A DNA stretch of 8,859 nt from Clostridia bacterium (GCA_017395715.1 JAFQNZ010000221.1:1-8859); one strand, 5' to 3'; shown: positions 1 to 7,703, numbered from the stretch's first letter. The notes: a model not told the origin generated them from the letters alone. Numbers and translations: made by a program.

Positions 1-2
1 AT

Positions 3-1205
3 CAAGTCAACAGTCATCACGTGCCCGAAGCAAATCAAGCGCCAGCCGTGGCAGAAGAGAAAAACAAAAAGCGCCTGCCGCCCGCACTCCTGATCGTTTC
101 GATCGTTTTGTTTCTGCTGTCGATTGCTTTACTCATCGCTTCCCTTGTGATGTTTGAAAAACAAACGCCCAATCACACCATCGGCACAAGACCCGCCCGC
201 ACCGACATTTTGGAACCGTGGGTCAATCCCTCGGGGCTTGATTCTGCCGACAGCTACGCTGTTGCCACCGCCAAGGTCATTGATTCAGTCGTGGTAATCA
301 CCACCGAAGTGTCATCGGGAAGCGGCGTGATTTGGGCAAGCCATGAAGATTTTTCCTATATTTTAACCTGTCACCATGTCATTGACGGTGCAGAAAATGT
401 CAAAATCACGCTTCATGGCGGCGATGTGTTTGCCGCCGAGCTTGTTGGTAGCGATGCCCGCACAGACATTGCTATTTTGCGTATCGACGAACCCGATCTT
501 CCCGCCATTGTACTGCCGAGCAATGACCATACGCTCTCTCTCGGTCAGGCAGTGATTGCCATCGGCAATCCGCTCGGCACACTCGGCAATTCGGTCACCA
601 ACGGCATTTTGTCTTCGCTAACCCGCACACTGACCATCGAAGGCTCTACCATGGAGTTGATGCAGACCAACGCCGCTGTCAACCACGGCAATTCGGGTGG
701 TGGACTTTTCGATCTCAACGGTCAGCTCATCGGTCTTGTCAATGCCAAAAGCAGCGGCTCTTCGGTAGAAGGCATCGGCTTTGCCATCCCCTACACCACG
801 CTGAAAACCATCGCCTCCGAGCTTGTGGAAAAAGGTTATGTTTCGGGCAGACCCCGCCTTGGTATCACCTCGGTCAGCGTCAACAGCGCCGATTCCTACT
901 ATGCCGCCATTGACGATTATCCCGATCTTGAAGAGATCATCACCAAAAAAAGCTTGTTCGGCACCACCTACCGCGCAGGCATCTATATCGTTGATACCTC
1001 TCTTGTCAAAGGATACGCCGAAGGAAGCGATTCTCTTGCATTCGGTGACAAGCTCACCACCATCAACGGCACATCCATCACAAGCCTTACCGACATTCTC
1101 TCCGTTTTGAACACCCTTTCGGCAGGCGACACGGTACAGATCACCGTCGTCCGCGAAAACAAAACGGTCAGCGTGGAACTGATCCTCGGCGAGGCAGGAC
1201 AGTAA
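3..1205 (+). CDS. htrA: HtrA/DegP-type membrane-anchored serine protease with C-terminal PDZ domain (5' end probably outside window)
   Basis: Trypsin-like S1C protease of the HtrA family, expected to degrade or refold damaged proteins on the outer face of the membrane. Numbering from the GTG at 21: a short Lys/Arg-rich cytoplasmic tail (1-19), one membrane segment (about 22-44), a linker, then the protease domain (about 78-270). The catalytic triad is visible as His119 (TCHHV), Asp149 (RTDIAIL) and Ser225 (GNSGGGLF). The oxyanion-loop region NPLGTLGNSVTNG (183-195) is present. A PDZ-like domain spans about 278-392, with FGDKLTTINGTSI near 341-353. The length is normal for Gram-positive HtrA proteins. 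The frame stays open leftwards to base 3 (codons Q-V-N-S-H-H before the GTG), and no ribosome binding site precedes the GTG, so the true start probably lies upstream of the window and the gene is entered as 5'-partial. The stop is TAA at 1203-1205. A two-component pair follows 26 bases downstream, probably in the same operon. Function is assigned from motifs; in vivo substrates are unknown. Confidence 0.93.
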   Translation, partial: QVNSHHVPEANQAPAVAEEKNKKRLPPALLIVSIVLFLLSIALLIASLVMFEKQTPNHTIGTRPARTDILEPWVNPSGLDSADSYAVATAKVIDSVVVITTEVSSGSGVIWASHEDFSYILTCHHVIDGAENVKITLHGGDVFAAELVGSDARTDIAILRIDEPDLPAIVLPSNDHTLSLGQAVIAIGNPLGTLGNSVTNGILSSLTRTLTIEGSTMELMQTNAAVNHGNSGGGLFDLNGQLIGLVNAKSSGSSVEGIGFAIPYTTLKTIASELVEKGYVSGRPRLGITSVSVNSADSYYAAIDDYPDLEEIITKKSLFGTTYRAGIYIVDTSLVKGYAEGSDSLAFGDKLTTINGTSITSLTDILSVLNTLSAGDTVQITVVRENKTVSVELILGEAGQ

Positions 1206-1217
1206 AAAAATAAAAAC

Positions 1218-1223
1218 AAAGGA
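1218..1223 (+). promoter_or_regulatory. Ribosome binding site of the response regulator gene
   Basis: AAAGGA lies 8 bases before the ATG at 1232, inside the A-rich 26-base gap after the protease stop codon. No promoter or terminator fits in this gap, which supports co-transcription with the protease gene. Confidence 0.6.
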
Positions 1224-1231
1224 CTGTAATC

Positions 1232-1912
1232 ATGTATCATATCTTAATCGTTGACGATGAAGAGAAAATCCGTTCTCTCATCCGCAAATACGCCGAATTT
1301 GAAGGTCACACCATCCGCGAAGCCACCAACGGCATGGAGGCTATCACGATCTGCCGCGAAGAACGCTTTGACATCATCATTCTTGACATTATGATGCCGA
1401 TGCTCGACGGCTTTTCCGCCTGCGCGGAAATCCGCAAATTCAGCGATACGCCGATCATCATGCTCTCGGCAAGAGGCGAAGAATACGACAAGATCAACGG
1501 CTTCCGCATCGGAATTGACGATTATCTTGTGAAACCCTTCTCCCCAAAAGAACTGATGCTCCGCATTGAAGCCATCATGAAGCGCGTGCGCGTGAAAGAA
1601 CCCGAAAGCGCACACGAGACCTTCTCGCTCGAAGGTCTCACGGTCGATTTTACCGCCCGTATCGTGTACATCGACGGACAGCGCGCCGAGCTCTCCCCCA
1701 AAGAATACGAGCTTCTCTTCTACCTCATCAAGAATGCCAATATCGCCCTAACGCGCGAAAACCTGATCTGCAAAGTCTGGGGCTACGATTTCTACGGAGA
1801 CGACAGAACCCTCGACACACATATCAAACTGCTTCGCCGCTCGCTCGGTCCGTACAGCAAATTTATTGTTACATTGAGAGGAGTCGGCTACCGTTTTGAA
1901 AACAACCGATAA
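1232..1912 (+). CDS. OmpR/PhoB-family response regulator
   Basis: DNA-binding response regulator of 226 residues, a full-length size for this family. The receiver domain (about 1-118) shows the acidic pair Asp8/Asp9, phospho-acceptor Asp52 (LDIMMP), the conserved Ser79 and Lys101 (KPFSPKEL). The winged-helix output domain (about 130-224) has the typical ELSPKEYELL stretch (153-162), a recognition-helix region with DDRTLDTHIKLLRRSL (190-205), and the closing wing LRGVGYRF (215-222). It should be phosphorylated by the kinase encoded directly downstream and control transcription, possibly including its own operon. Gene order protease-regulator-kinase suggests a cell-envelope stress role comparable in logic to CssRS/HtrA of Bacillus, but that parallel is inference. 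The ATG start is supported by AAAGGA 8 bases upstream. Its last 17 bases overlap the kinase gene. Confidence 0.96.
   Translation: MYHILIVDDEEKIRSLIRKYAEFEGHTIREATNGMEAITICREERFDIIILDIMMPMLDGFSACAEIRKFSDTPIIMLSARGEEYDKINGFRIGIDDYLVKPFSPKELMLRIEAIMKRVRVKEPESAHETFSLEGLTVDFTARIVYIDGQRAELSPKEYELLFYLIKNANIALTRENLICKVWGYDFYGDDRTLDTHIKLLRRSLGPYSKFIVTLRGVGYRFENNR
1876..1883 (+). promoter_or_regulatory. Ribosome binding site supporting the TTG start of the kinase
   Basis: GAGAGGAG lies inside the 3' end of the regulator gene, 12 bases before the TTG at 1896. In the kinase frame a TGA stop at 1875-1877 closes the reading frame upstream. The TTG is therefore the first usable start, and the next methionine (residue 40) would delete the first membrane segment. 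Confidence 0.55.
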
Positions 1913-3344
1913 AAAAGAGCGCAGAAAGATCAGTATCCGCGCCAAGATCTTTCTTTCTTTTCTCGGCATCATTGCCATAGCCCTTGCTTTGCTTTGGCTG
2001 TGTCAGGTCGTTATGTTTGAGGTCGTATATAACAACGTCCGCATCGGCGAGATCAAAACCACCGCCCGTTACGTATTGCGCTATACCGACAAAGCGGATT
2101 TTTACTCACAGCTTGATTTTGCCGCAACCAAAAACAACCTCTGTGCGGTCATTCTTTCTCCGCAAGGAGATGTCACCCTCTCTTGCGAGAATTCCAATGC
2201 CTGTCTGTTGCATCATCTGACACTCACCGAGCGTCAGCAGTTGATCGACATCGCCAAGGATACCAAAAAAGTCACCTTTGGCTTGTCTTACGATCCCGTC
2301 ACAGAAGAATACGACGCTTCCGAGCTGACCGCTTCGCGCTTCACCAAAGCGGATAATGTGTTTTACGTATCGCGTTTTACCCACAACGGCAAGGAGTTTT
2401 ATCTCATGCTCGACGGTGTAATCTCGCCTGTCGGCACAGTCACCAAAACCTCGGCATCCTTTCTGATTCTGCTCTCGCTTCTTCTGCTGCCGATTGCCGT
2501 TATTTTGGCGCACAGCCTTTCCAAAAAGATTGCTAACCCGATCACCAAGATCAGCAACCAGGCAAAAGGTCTTTCTACCGGTAACTACACCGAGGTGACA
2601 AGTTCCACAAGAGAAATTGCCGAACTGAACAATACGCTTACCAAGACCTCACGAGACTTAAAACAGGTCGAGCATGTACGGCATGAACTCATCGCCAACA
2701 TCTCGCACGACCTCCGCACACCCTTGACTTTAATGGGCGGGTATCTTGAGATGATGCGCGATTTCCCCGAAGAGATCACCGAAGAGAATCTGCAGACCGT
2801 CATCGACGAAACCAATCGCCTTTCCTCGCTTGTCAGCGATATTCTCGATATCTCACGCATCGAAAACGGCGTTACCACGCCCGAACCGATCGTCTTTTCC
2901 CTGACCGACAGCGTCACCGAAACAGTTGCCCGCTACCGCGAATTTACCCGCCGTGAGGGCTATGTGATCTCGTGGGAGCCTTCTGAAGCGGTCAATGTCC
3001 TCGCCGACCGTACGCAGATCTTGCAGGTCATCACCAACCTCCTAAACAACGCCATGACCTACACCGGCGACGACAAAACCATCACGGTACGCCAGATCGT
3101 ATTAGATGGCCGCGTGCGCATCGAAGTCAGCGACACAGGTGTCGGTATCCCTCCCGAAAAACTCCCTCTGATCTGGGAGCGTTACTATCAGATCGATCAC
3201 ACCCACAAACGCGCCGCCAAAGGAAGCGGTCTTGGACTGTCTATTGTCCGCACCATCATCAGCGAGCATAACGGCAGTTACGGTGCCGAGTCCACGCCCG
3301 GCAAAGGCAGCACCTTCTGGTTTGAACTTGACTGCCACGCATAA
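1896..3344 (+). CDS. Membrane sensor histidine kinase (HAMP-HisKA-HATPase_c)
   Basis: Two-component sensor kinase of 482 residues, partner of the regulator just upstream. Order: basic N-terminus, membrane segment 1 (about 16-39), extracytoplasmic sensor region (about 41-185), membrane segment 2 (about 187-208), HAMP linker (about 208-260), HisKA domain with phospho-acceptor His271 (SHDLRTPL), and HATPase_c domain with N box NLLNNA (381-386), G1 box DTGVGI (413-418), F box near WERYYQ (427-432) and G2 box GSGLGLSI (443-450). All catalytic motifs look intact. The sensor region matches no domain I recognise; it holds Cys83, Cys97 and Cys103 with His106/His107 close by. The TTG start at 1896 gives a 17-base overlap with the regulator, typical of translational coupling. 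The coupling with an HtrA protease suggests sensing of envelope or secretion stress, which is inference from context. Confidence 0.95.
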   Translation: MKTTDKKERRKISIRAKIFLSFLGIIAIALALLWLCQVVMFEVVYNNVRIGEIKTTARYVLRYTDKADFYSQLDFAATKNNLCAVILSPQGDVTLSCENSNACLLHHLTLTERQQLIDIAKDTKKVTFGLSYDPVTEEYDASELTASRFTKADNVFYVSRFTHNGKEFYLMLDGVISPVGTVTKTSASFLILLSLLLLPIAVILAHSLSKKIANPITKISNQAKGLSTGNYTEVTSSTREIAELNNTLTKTSRDLKQVEHVRHELIANISHDLRTPLTLMGGYLEMMRDFPEEITEENLQTVIDETNRLSSLVSDILDISRIENGVTTPEPIVFSLTDSVTETVARYREFTRREGYVISWEPSEAVNVLADRTQILQVITNLLNNAMTYTGDDKTITVRQIVLDGRVRIEVSDTGVGIPPEKLPLIWERYYQIDHTHKRAAKGSGLGLSIVRTIISEHNGSYGAESTPGKGSTFWFELDCHA

Positions 3345-3352
3345 TTCTTAAC

Positions 3353-3393
3353 GAAAATACCGCCTGTTGCTTTTCGCAACAGGCGGTATTTTC
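3353..3393. terminator. Bidirectional intrinsic terminator between convergent operons
   Basis: A perfect 18-bp inverted repeat pairs 3353-3370 with 3376-3393 around the 5-base loop TTTTC. The GC-rich core (3360-3370 with 3376-3386) is followed on the plus strand by TATTTTCTTATTT and on the minus strand by TATTTTCGTTAAG, so each direction has a T-rich tail. It begins 8 bases after the kinase stop codon, and on the other strand it directly abuts the TAA stop (3394-3396) of the lipoprotein gene. It most likely ends both transcripts. Confidence 0.92.
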
Positions 3394-4431
3394 TTATTTG
3401 ATATCAAGAATATCGTCGTTTTTGTAAGCGTCGGCAATGACTACTTCAAGATCTTTCATTTTTTCCTTGCGGTATTCTTCATACACGCGCACAAGATAAT
3501 TGGCTTTCACCGTATCAAAGTTCTTATCCACGTAATTGTCGCTGATTGCCACACGGCGCAGGATCATCAGGCAAGGAAAGCCTTCGGCATCATAGGTGTC
3601 GATCACTTCGCTCACACCGCCGATTTCAAGCGCTTTCACCGCGTTTTCAATCTCCTCAGAGTAGATCGACTCGGTAAAACAAGCATCCAGCGCATAGCGG
3701 TATTCGGTCTTGTACAGCTTCTGAATCCAAGAAGCTGCGTCTTTTAAGCCTTTGCCGCCGAGCACTTCATTTCTGACCGTTTCCATATCTCCCTTACGGG
3801 CATCGTGGTTAATACCGTCATATTGAAGCACCAGATACTCCGCCGCGTACCACTTGCCGCTTTCGGCAATGTCGGCAAGAATCTTGTCGGGGTCATCGTC
3901 AAAGCGTTCATCAAAATCACAAAGAAAATCGTACACAACCGTGTCAAGCGCCGATCCGGTCACAAGCTCTTCTGTCACCGCATCGGTGGCATACATCGCT
4001 TCAAGCATGGCTTCGTAATCCTTCTCTGCGCGAAAAGCCTTCATCTCGCTGTCAATATAGGCTCTGGCATCTTCCGTCAAGCCGAGGTCTAACTCTTTTG
4101 CCATCACGTGAACGATATAGTGCCGCTCGATCAGATTGTTGATCACGTTCTCACGCGCTTTGGCGCGGATATTCTCATCCTTCAATTCTTCTTCGCTGTA
4201 AGCCGCAAGCTCCTGCTTCACAAAGCAGTACACCATATCGTAAGGCACGTCAACGAGACCTACGAATGGGTCCCCTTCCAATTCGTCATCTTTGGTGTAA
4301 CCAATCGTCATATAGGTCGGTCCCATTGATTTTTCGTCACCGCAAGATGTGAAAACCGCTGTCAAAGAAACAAGCATCAAAATCGCAAGACAAAGCGCGA
4401 TGATACGGCGAATCATAATCTTTTTCACCAT
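3394..4431 (-). CDS. SurA/PrsA-like lipoprotein with degenerate parvulin-like region
   Basis: Predicted secreted lipoprotein of 345 residues. A basic start (MVKKIMIRRI) and hydrophobic segment (about 9-27) lead to the lipobox FTSC with Cys30 as lipidation site. A helical region (about 60-180) contains a stretch ENVINNLIERHYIVHVMAKE that resembles the N-terminal chaperone part of SurA/PrsA proteins. A parvulin-like segment follows (about 192-296): KWYAAEYLVL, a middle part, then ALEIGGVSEVIDT (267-279), which matches the usual end of such domains, and GFPCLMILRRV (284-294). A charged C-terminal helix closes the protein. The histidines normally found near AxHILV and GYHII appear replaced, so it may be a chaperone or binding protein rather than an active prolyl isomerase. 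It is the last gene of the minus-strand operon: its ATG is 3 bases after the upstream stop, and its AAGGAG is made by the last codons of that gene. The family assignment is moderate and rests on pattern, not a search. Confidence 0.8.
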   Translation of the reverse strand: MVKKIMIRRIIALCLAILMLVSLTAVFTSCGDEKSMGPTYMTIGYTKDDELEGDPFVGLVDVPYDMVYCFVKQELAAYSEEELKDENIRAKARENVINNLIERHYIVHVMAKELDLGLTEDARAYIDSEMKAFRAEKDYEAMLEAMYATDAVTEELVTGSALDTVVYDFLCDFDERFDDDPDKILADIAESGKWYAAEYLVLQYDGINHDARKGDMETVRNEVLGGKGLKDAASWIQKLYKTEYRYALDACFTESIYSEEIENAVKALEIGGVSEVIDTYDAEGFPCLMILRRVAISDNYVDKNFDTVKANYLVRVYEEYRKEKMKDLEVVIADAYKNDDILDIK

Positions 4432-4434
4432 ACA

Positions 4435-6216
4435 TCACTCCTTGTCGCGGAAGGAAAATTCCTCGCCGTTGCAAAGCTTCTTGGCATCGCTGAGAAGCTT
4501 GTCAAGACGCGAAACTCTCACATAAAAGCTTCCGTTCTCGCCACTCGATTTACCGCTTGCATCTATTGTTTCCACGGTCACGAGAGCGCGTCCGTTGGTA
4601 TATTGATAGAAACGTAAAACACGGGTGATGCTTGCAAGACCCTCGGGATATCGGTCAGACTTGTTGTATTTGGGTGTCTCAATGCGAATTTCAAAATAAG
4701 GCGCATTTTCCATCAGAGCTTCTTTGTCAAGTTCTGCCGGTACATTGCCTTGGAGCGTGATCGTCAGAAGTTCACGGAAAAGTTCGCGGTAATATGTCAT
4801 GGAAAGCTGTTTGTTTAACTTTTCCGCTCTCACAGACTGAACAATATATTCGGATTCCTGAAGCTGGGAAGACGGAACAAAGCTTTCCTCAAAAAGCTTG
4901 CCGTCAATTGTTCCCTTCAGGGTAAGCTTTGCCGCATTACCGATGTTCAAACGAAGCGCGTAGGCATCGAGGAAGTCCACGGTCTTCCAACCCAAAAAGT
5001 CAACCATGGCAGGATCAATTTTCGCAATGATATTGAAGTTCAAGGATCTTGCGTAATAATAACCGTCGGGCTGAAGATCGGAGAACCAAACGTCGCTTTC
5101 CAGCGGTTGTGCCGATTCATCCTGAACCGAGGCAAAATGCATAATATACTGCACACGGTTGGCGTCAAGGCCGTATTTGGCAAGAACGTCGGTTTCAAAA
5201 TCGTAATACACATATTCTTTGCCGTCTTCGTCAGTATCCTTTACCTGCTTGGTGCCGTATTCCATGACCTCAGAGCCTTGGAACATTTCAAACACTTCAA
5301 TACGGGTGTCAAATGCCGCCGAGGCATAATAACCTGCCGGCTCGACCGCATAGTAGTTAAACGAACCGCCGAACAGCTTTTCAGCCGATGTGATCAAGGA
5401 ACGAGGACGCAGAGAGATCTTGATGTCGCCGTTAACCGAGAAAAGCTCAAAGGCGGCAAAACCGACTTCGGGATTAACGGGGTAGGCAAGCAAAGGCGAC
5501 AGCATCGCTGTCGGACGGGCAGCCAAAGTCTCCTTCATATAGGTGGTGGTTCCGGTTGTCAGAAGATAAACGGCTTTTCTTTCATAAGGATTACCGTTCT
5601 CATCGGTTGCCGTGTCACCCGAGCGCAGGTAGTATGCCGTCCCGCTCGGATTCAAGTTTCCGATATATACCGTATAGACCGTTCCGTTTGTCAGTTTCAC
5701 TTCCACACGGGTCGCTTCTTCTTCGGAAAGGCCGTAGATGGAATAATCCTCACAAACATCCACCACGCGGCGTGTGAAGATCACGTTGCCCGCAGCGGCA
5801 GCAAACAGTGTCAGCTTTGTTTCATCCAAATAAATGTCATTTTCATGACCGAGAATATAGCCGAGAGAGCGTTTTTCTTTGTCATTGTATAAGAACTTAA
5901 TGCCCCAATCCCTATACTTCTCTTCAAGCTCGGGATTGTGAATGCGAACTTCGTCAATATCCTTTTGGTCAACAGAAGGATAGACAAGCAGGCTTTTATC
6001 ACTCTTCACTTCACCGGGCAGAAGCGTAATCGGTTCCTCTGTGGTCGTCGGGGTTTCCACATCTTCTGTCAAAGCAGACTTCACGAGGAAGTAGCCTGCC
6101 ACAAGAACAGCGAGAATGACAAACAGCGCCACAAGCGTATTCAAGCGTCTTGCCAGAAAAGACTGTTTTTTCTTTTGGCTGTTCGGAGGCATGGTTTCAA
6201 ACTGTTTTTCACTCAT
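4435..6216 (-). CDS. DUF4340-domain membrane-anchored protein of a GldG-type ABC transport locus
   Basis: Protein of 593 residues. A cytoplasmic polar N-terminus (1-24) is followed by one membrane segment (about 26-47), a Thr/Glu-rich linker (about 50-66), then a large extracytoplasmic part without further membrane segments. The region about 85-235 has the look of DUF4340: FTRRVVDVCEDYSIYGLSEE (147-166), then beta-rich VEVKLTNGTVYTVYIGN (171-187), an AYYLRS strand and VYLLTTGT (216-223). The remaining 350 residues are mixed alpha/beta with many aromatic residues and may hold a second, diverged copy of the fold. DUF4340 proteins are commonly encoded beside GldG and an ABC ATPase/permease. Their biochemical role is not established; a periplasmic or cell-surface accessory of the transporter is the usual guess. 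The start ATG overlaps the upstream stop as ATGA and has AAGGAGGA 7 bases before it. Confidence 0.85.
   Translation of the reverse strand: MSEKQFETMPPNSQKKKQSFLARRLNTLVALFVILAVLVAGYFLVKSALTEDVETPTTTEEPITLLPGEVKSDKSLLVYPSVDQKDIDEVRIHNPELEEKYRDWGIKFLYNDKEKRSLGYILGHENDIYLDETKLTLFAAAAGNVIFTRRVVDVCEDYSIYGLSEEEATRVEVKLTNGTVYTVYIGNLNPSGTAYYLRSGDTATDENGNPYERKAVYLLTTGTTTYMKETLAARPTAMLSPLLAYPVNPEVGFAAFELFSVNGDIKISLRPRSLITSAEKLFGGSFNYYAVEPAGYYASAAFDTRIEVFEMFQGSEVMEYGTKQVKDTDEDGKEYVYYDFETDVLAKYGLDANRVQYIMHFASVQDESAQPLESDVWFSDLQPDGYYYARSLNFNIIAKIDPAMVDFLGWKTVDFLDAYALRLNIGNAAKLTLKGTIDGKLFEESFVPSSQLQESEYIVQSVRAEKLNKQLSMTYYRELFRELLTITLQGNVPAELDKEALMENAPYFEIRIETPKYNKSDRYPEGLASITRVLRFYQYTNGRALVTVETIDASGKSSGENGSFYVRVSRLDKLLSDAKKLCNGEEFSFRDKE
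4438..4443 (-). promoter_or_regulatory. Ribosome binding site of the lipoprotein, embedded in the upstream gene
   Basis: On the minus strand AAGGAG lies 6 bases before the ATG at 4431. It is formed by the final Lys-Glu codons of the DUF4340 gene, directly before its TGA stop. This fixes the start and implies that both genes share one transcript and probably coupled translation. Confidence 0.75.
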
Positions 6217-7703
6217 GAATTCTTCCTCCTTACGTAAACAAAGGTTCCCACCGCCACGATCAGAAGCGCAGGAATGCAGGAAACCACAACAGAAAGCGTA
6301 ATGGCTTCACCGCGAGTCAGATCAAGACCGTCGGTTGCCAAGGTCTTGATTTCCACATTGATAGGCAAATTCTTTCCGCCCATTTCATCCATCACCGAAA
6401 GCAACACATCGCGATTGGTGTAAGATGGTGTGTAGATCAAAGAGGAAGCAAGCGATGCCGAACCGCACACAAATACGCTTCCGCGACTCTCGCCTGCGGA
6501 ATAAGCCGCAACAACCTCGTTGCCTTTCGCTTCGTCTCCGCTGTTATTCAAGGTTGCCGAATTGGGCGGCAGAAGAATGGCAGAGGCTCCCTTTGCCGAA
6601 TCGATCTCCAAAACACGCGCATCGCTGACAACCACCGTTTTGGTGGTAGCGGCAATTTTGTCCATCACGTCATGAAGCTTCTGGATCTCACAAACAAAAG
6701 TGTAGTCGCCAAGCGAAAGCGAAGAAGAAAGATCACCTTTGAATTTATCCTGTCCTACGGTAATGCCGTAGCGCGAGAGAAATTCTGTCAGATTGTCAAG
6801 CTTACGGTAAACACTGTCGGCAAACATCATCAGATGTCCGCCTTTTTCCACAAAGCGGGAAAGCTTTTCAATTTCCGCCTTGGTGTAGTCAATGCGGGGC
6901 GCAAAGATCACGGCAATCGAATTGTCCGCACGTCCTGTACTGAAATCAGCCTGCGAAAGATACAGCTTTTTCACATTGTAACCGCAGGAATCAAACAGAT
7001 TCACAAGATATTCGGCGTTGCCGTATGTGCCGTCTTCGTCAACCGTCATTTCATCGTGTCCTGTCATCATATACACAGTGGGCGCCAATTGACAGATACC
7101 GAGAATACGCGCTGTCAGCACATAGTCACCCACAAAGGAAAGAGATGTTTCGGAATACATATCGGTGATCGAAAAGACATCCACGCGATAGTCTTCGCTG
7201 TCAGGAACAAAACTGCCGTCCACATCCATCTCCTTGGTGTTGTTGCGAATCACCATCGTGCCGGGGGCTATTTCTTTACTGTCATATAACCTTTCAAGTT
7301 CCAAACGGTACTTATCGCCGAAAATCGCACCGATTTCAAAAATATCCTTATTGACGTCGTCAATATAATGCACCGTTACAAATTCATCATCGGCATAACG
7401 GGTTGTAAGATCATTGGTCAGCGTCAGAACATAGTTACCGTACTGCGACTGCTCGAGGGTGTTTTTGTCCGAGAAATAGTAAATGTGGATCTCATTGTTC
7501 TCCTTGTCGATCTTGTCAAGAAGCGAGAGCGACGTATCGGAAAAGCCGAACAGTCCCGAGGAGGAGGTATCGGCATACCAACCGAAATGGTCGGAGAACA
7601 TGGTGACGAAAATATTCATCACCAAAACAACGGCAAGGATCAGCACTGTCAAAAGCACAGCCACCGAGCCGTATTTAATTTTTTTATTGTTAAGAAAACT
7701 CAT
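6213..7703 (-). CDS. GldG-family ABC transporter auxiliary protein (complete copy)
   Basis: Protein of 496 residues with one membrane segment near each end (about 12-34 and 467-490) and a large extracytoplasmic part between them, the layout of GldG / 'ABC_transp_aux' proteins. After the first segment comes SDTSLSLLDKIDKENNEIHIYYF (about 55-77), the usual start of this family. The middle has TGHDEMTV (214-221), matching the GH(G/D)E motif, then IAVIFAPRIDYTKAEIEKL (263-281) and FVEKGGHLMMFAD (284-296), the characteristic 'one may not look like a decision but a rotating-Rossmann strand' region of GldG. FVCGSASLAS (411-420) and SYTNRDVLLSVMD (427-439) precede the C-terminal membrane segment and the basic tail VRRKNS. 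It should sit in the membrane with an ABC permease and ATPase not present in this window. Only a weak AGAAAGG lies 14 bases before the ATG; a TGA 7-9 bases upstream closes the frame, so no longer start exists. The substrate is unknown. Confidence 0.88.
   Translation of the reverse strand: MSFLNNKKIKYGSVAVLLTVLILAVVLVMNIFVTMFSDHFGWYADTSSSGLFGFSDTSLSLLDKIDKENNEIHIYYFSDKNTLEQSQYGNYVLTLTNDLTTRYADDEFVTVHYIDDVNKDIFEIGAIFGDKYRLELERLYDSKEIAPGTMVIRNNTKEMDVDGSFVPDSEDYRVDVFSITDMYSETSLSFVGDYVLTARILGICQLAPTVYMMTGHDEMTVDEDGTYGNAEYLVNLFDSCGYNVKKLYLSQADFSTGRADNSIAVIFAPRIDYTKAEIEKLSRFVEKGGHLMMFADSVYRKLDNLTEFLSRYGITVGQDKFKGDLSSSLSLGDYTFVCEIQKLHDVMDKIAATTKTVVVSDARVLEIDSAKGASAILLPPNSATLNNSGDEAKGNEVVAAYSAGESRGSVFVCGSASLASSLIYTPSYTNRDVLLSVMDEMGGKNLPINVEIKTLATDGLDLTRGEAITLSVVVSCIPALLIVAVGTFVYVRRKNS
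6224..6231 (-). promoter_or_regulatory. Strong ribosome binding site of the DUF4340 gene
   Basis: On the minus strand AAGGAGGA lies 7 bases before the ATG at 6216, inside the last codons of the upstream GldG-like gene. Together with the ATGA stop/start overlap it indicates coupled translation and settles the start. Confidence 0.75.

Noticed and set aside
1244..1615. Minus-strand open frame of 123 codons opposite the response regulator
   Set aside because: It is the complement of the conserved receiver domain, and the translation is His/Phe/Asp-rich without family resemblance.
3367..3747. Plus-strand open frame of 126 codons starting inside the terminator
   Set aside because: It starts in the hairpin and runs antisense to the lipoprotein gene. 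The hydrophobic start comes from the reverse of charged codons.
5107..5892. Plus-strand open frame of 261 codons antisense to the DUF4340 gene
   Set aside because: It lies wholly opposite a well-supported gene, has no ribosome binding site, and its translation is rich in Arg, His, Ile and Cys without any recognisable fold. It is a by-product of codon use on the other strand.
6672..7289. Plus-strand open frame of 205 codons antisense to the complete GldG-like gene
   Set aside because: Same reasons: full overlap with a real gene, odd composition, and no motifs or start signal.
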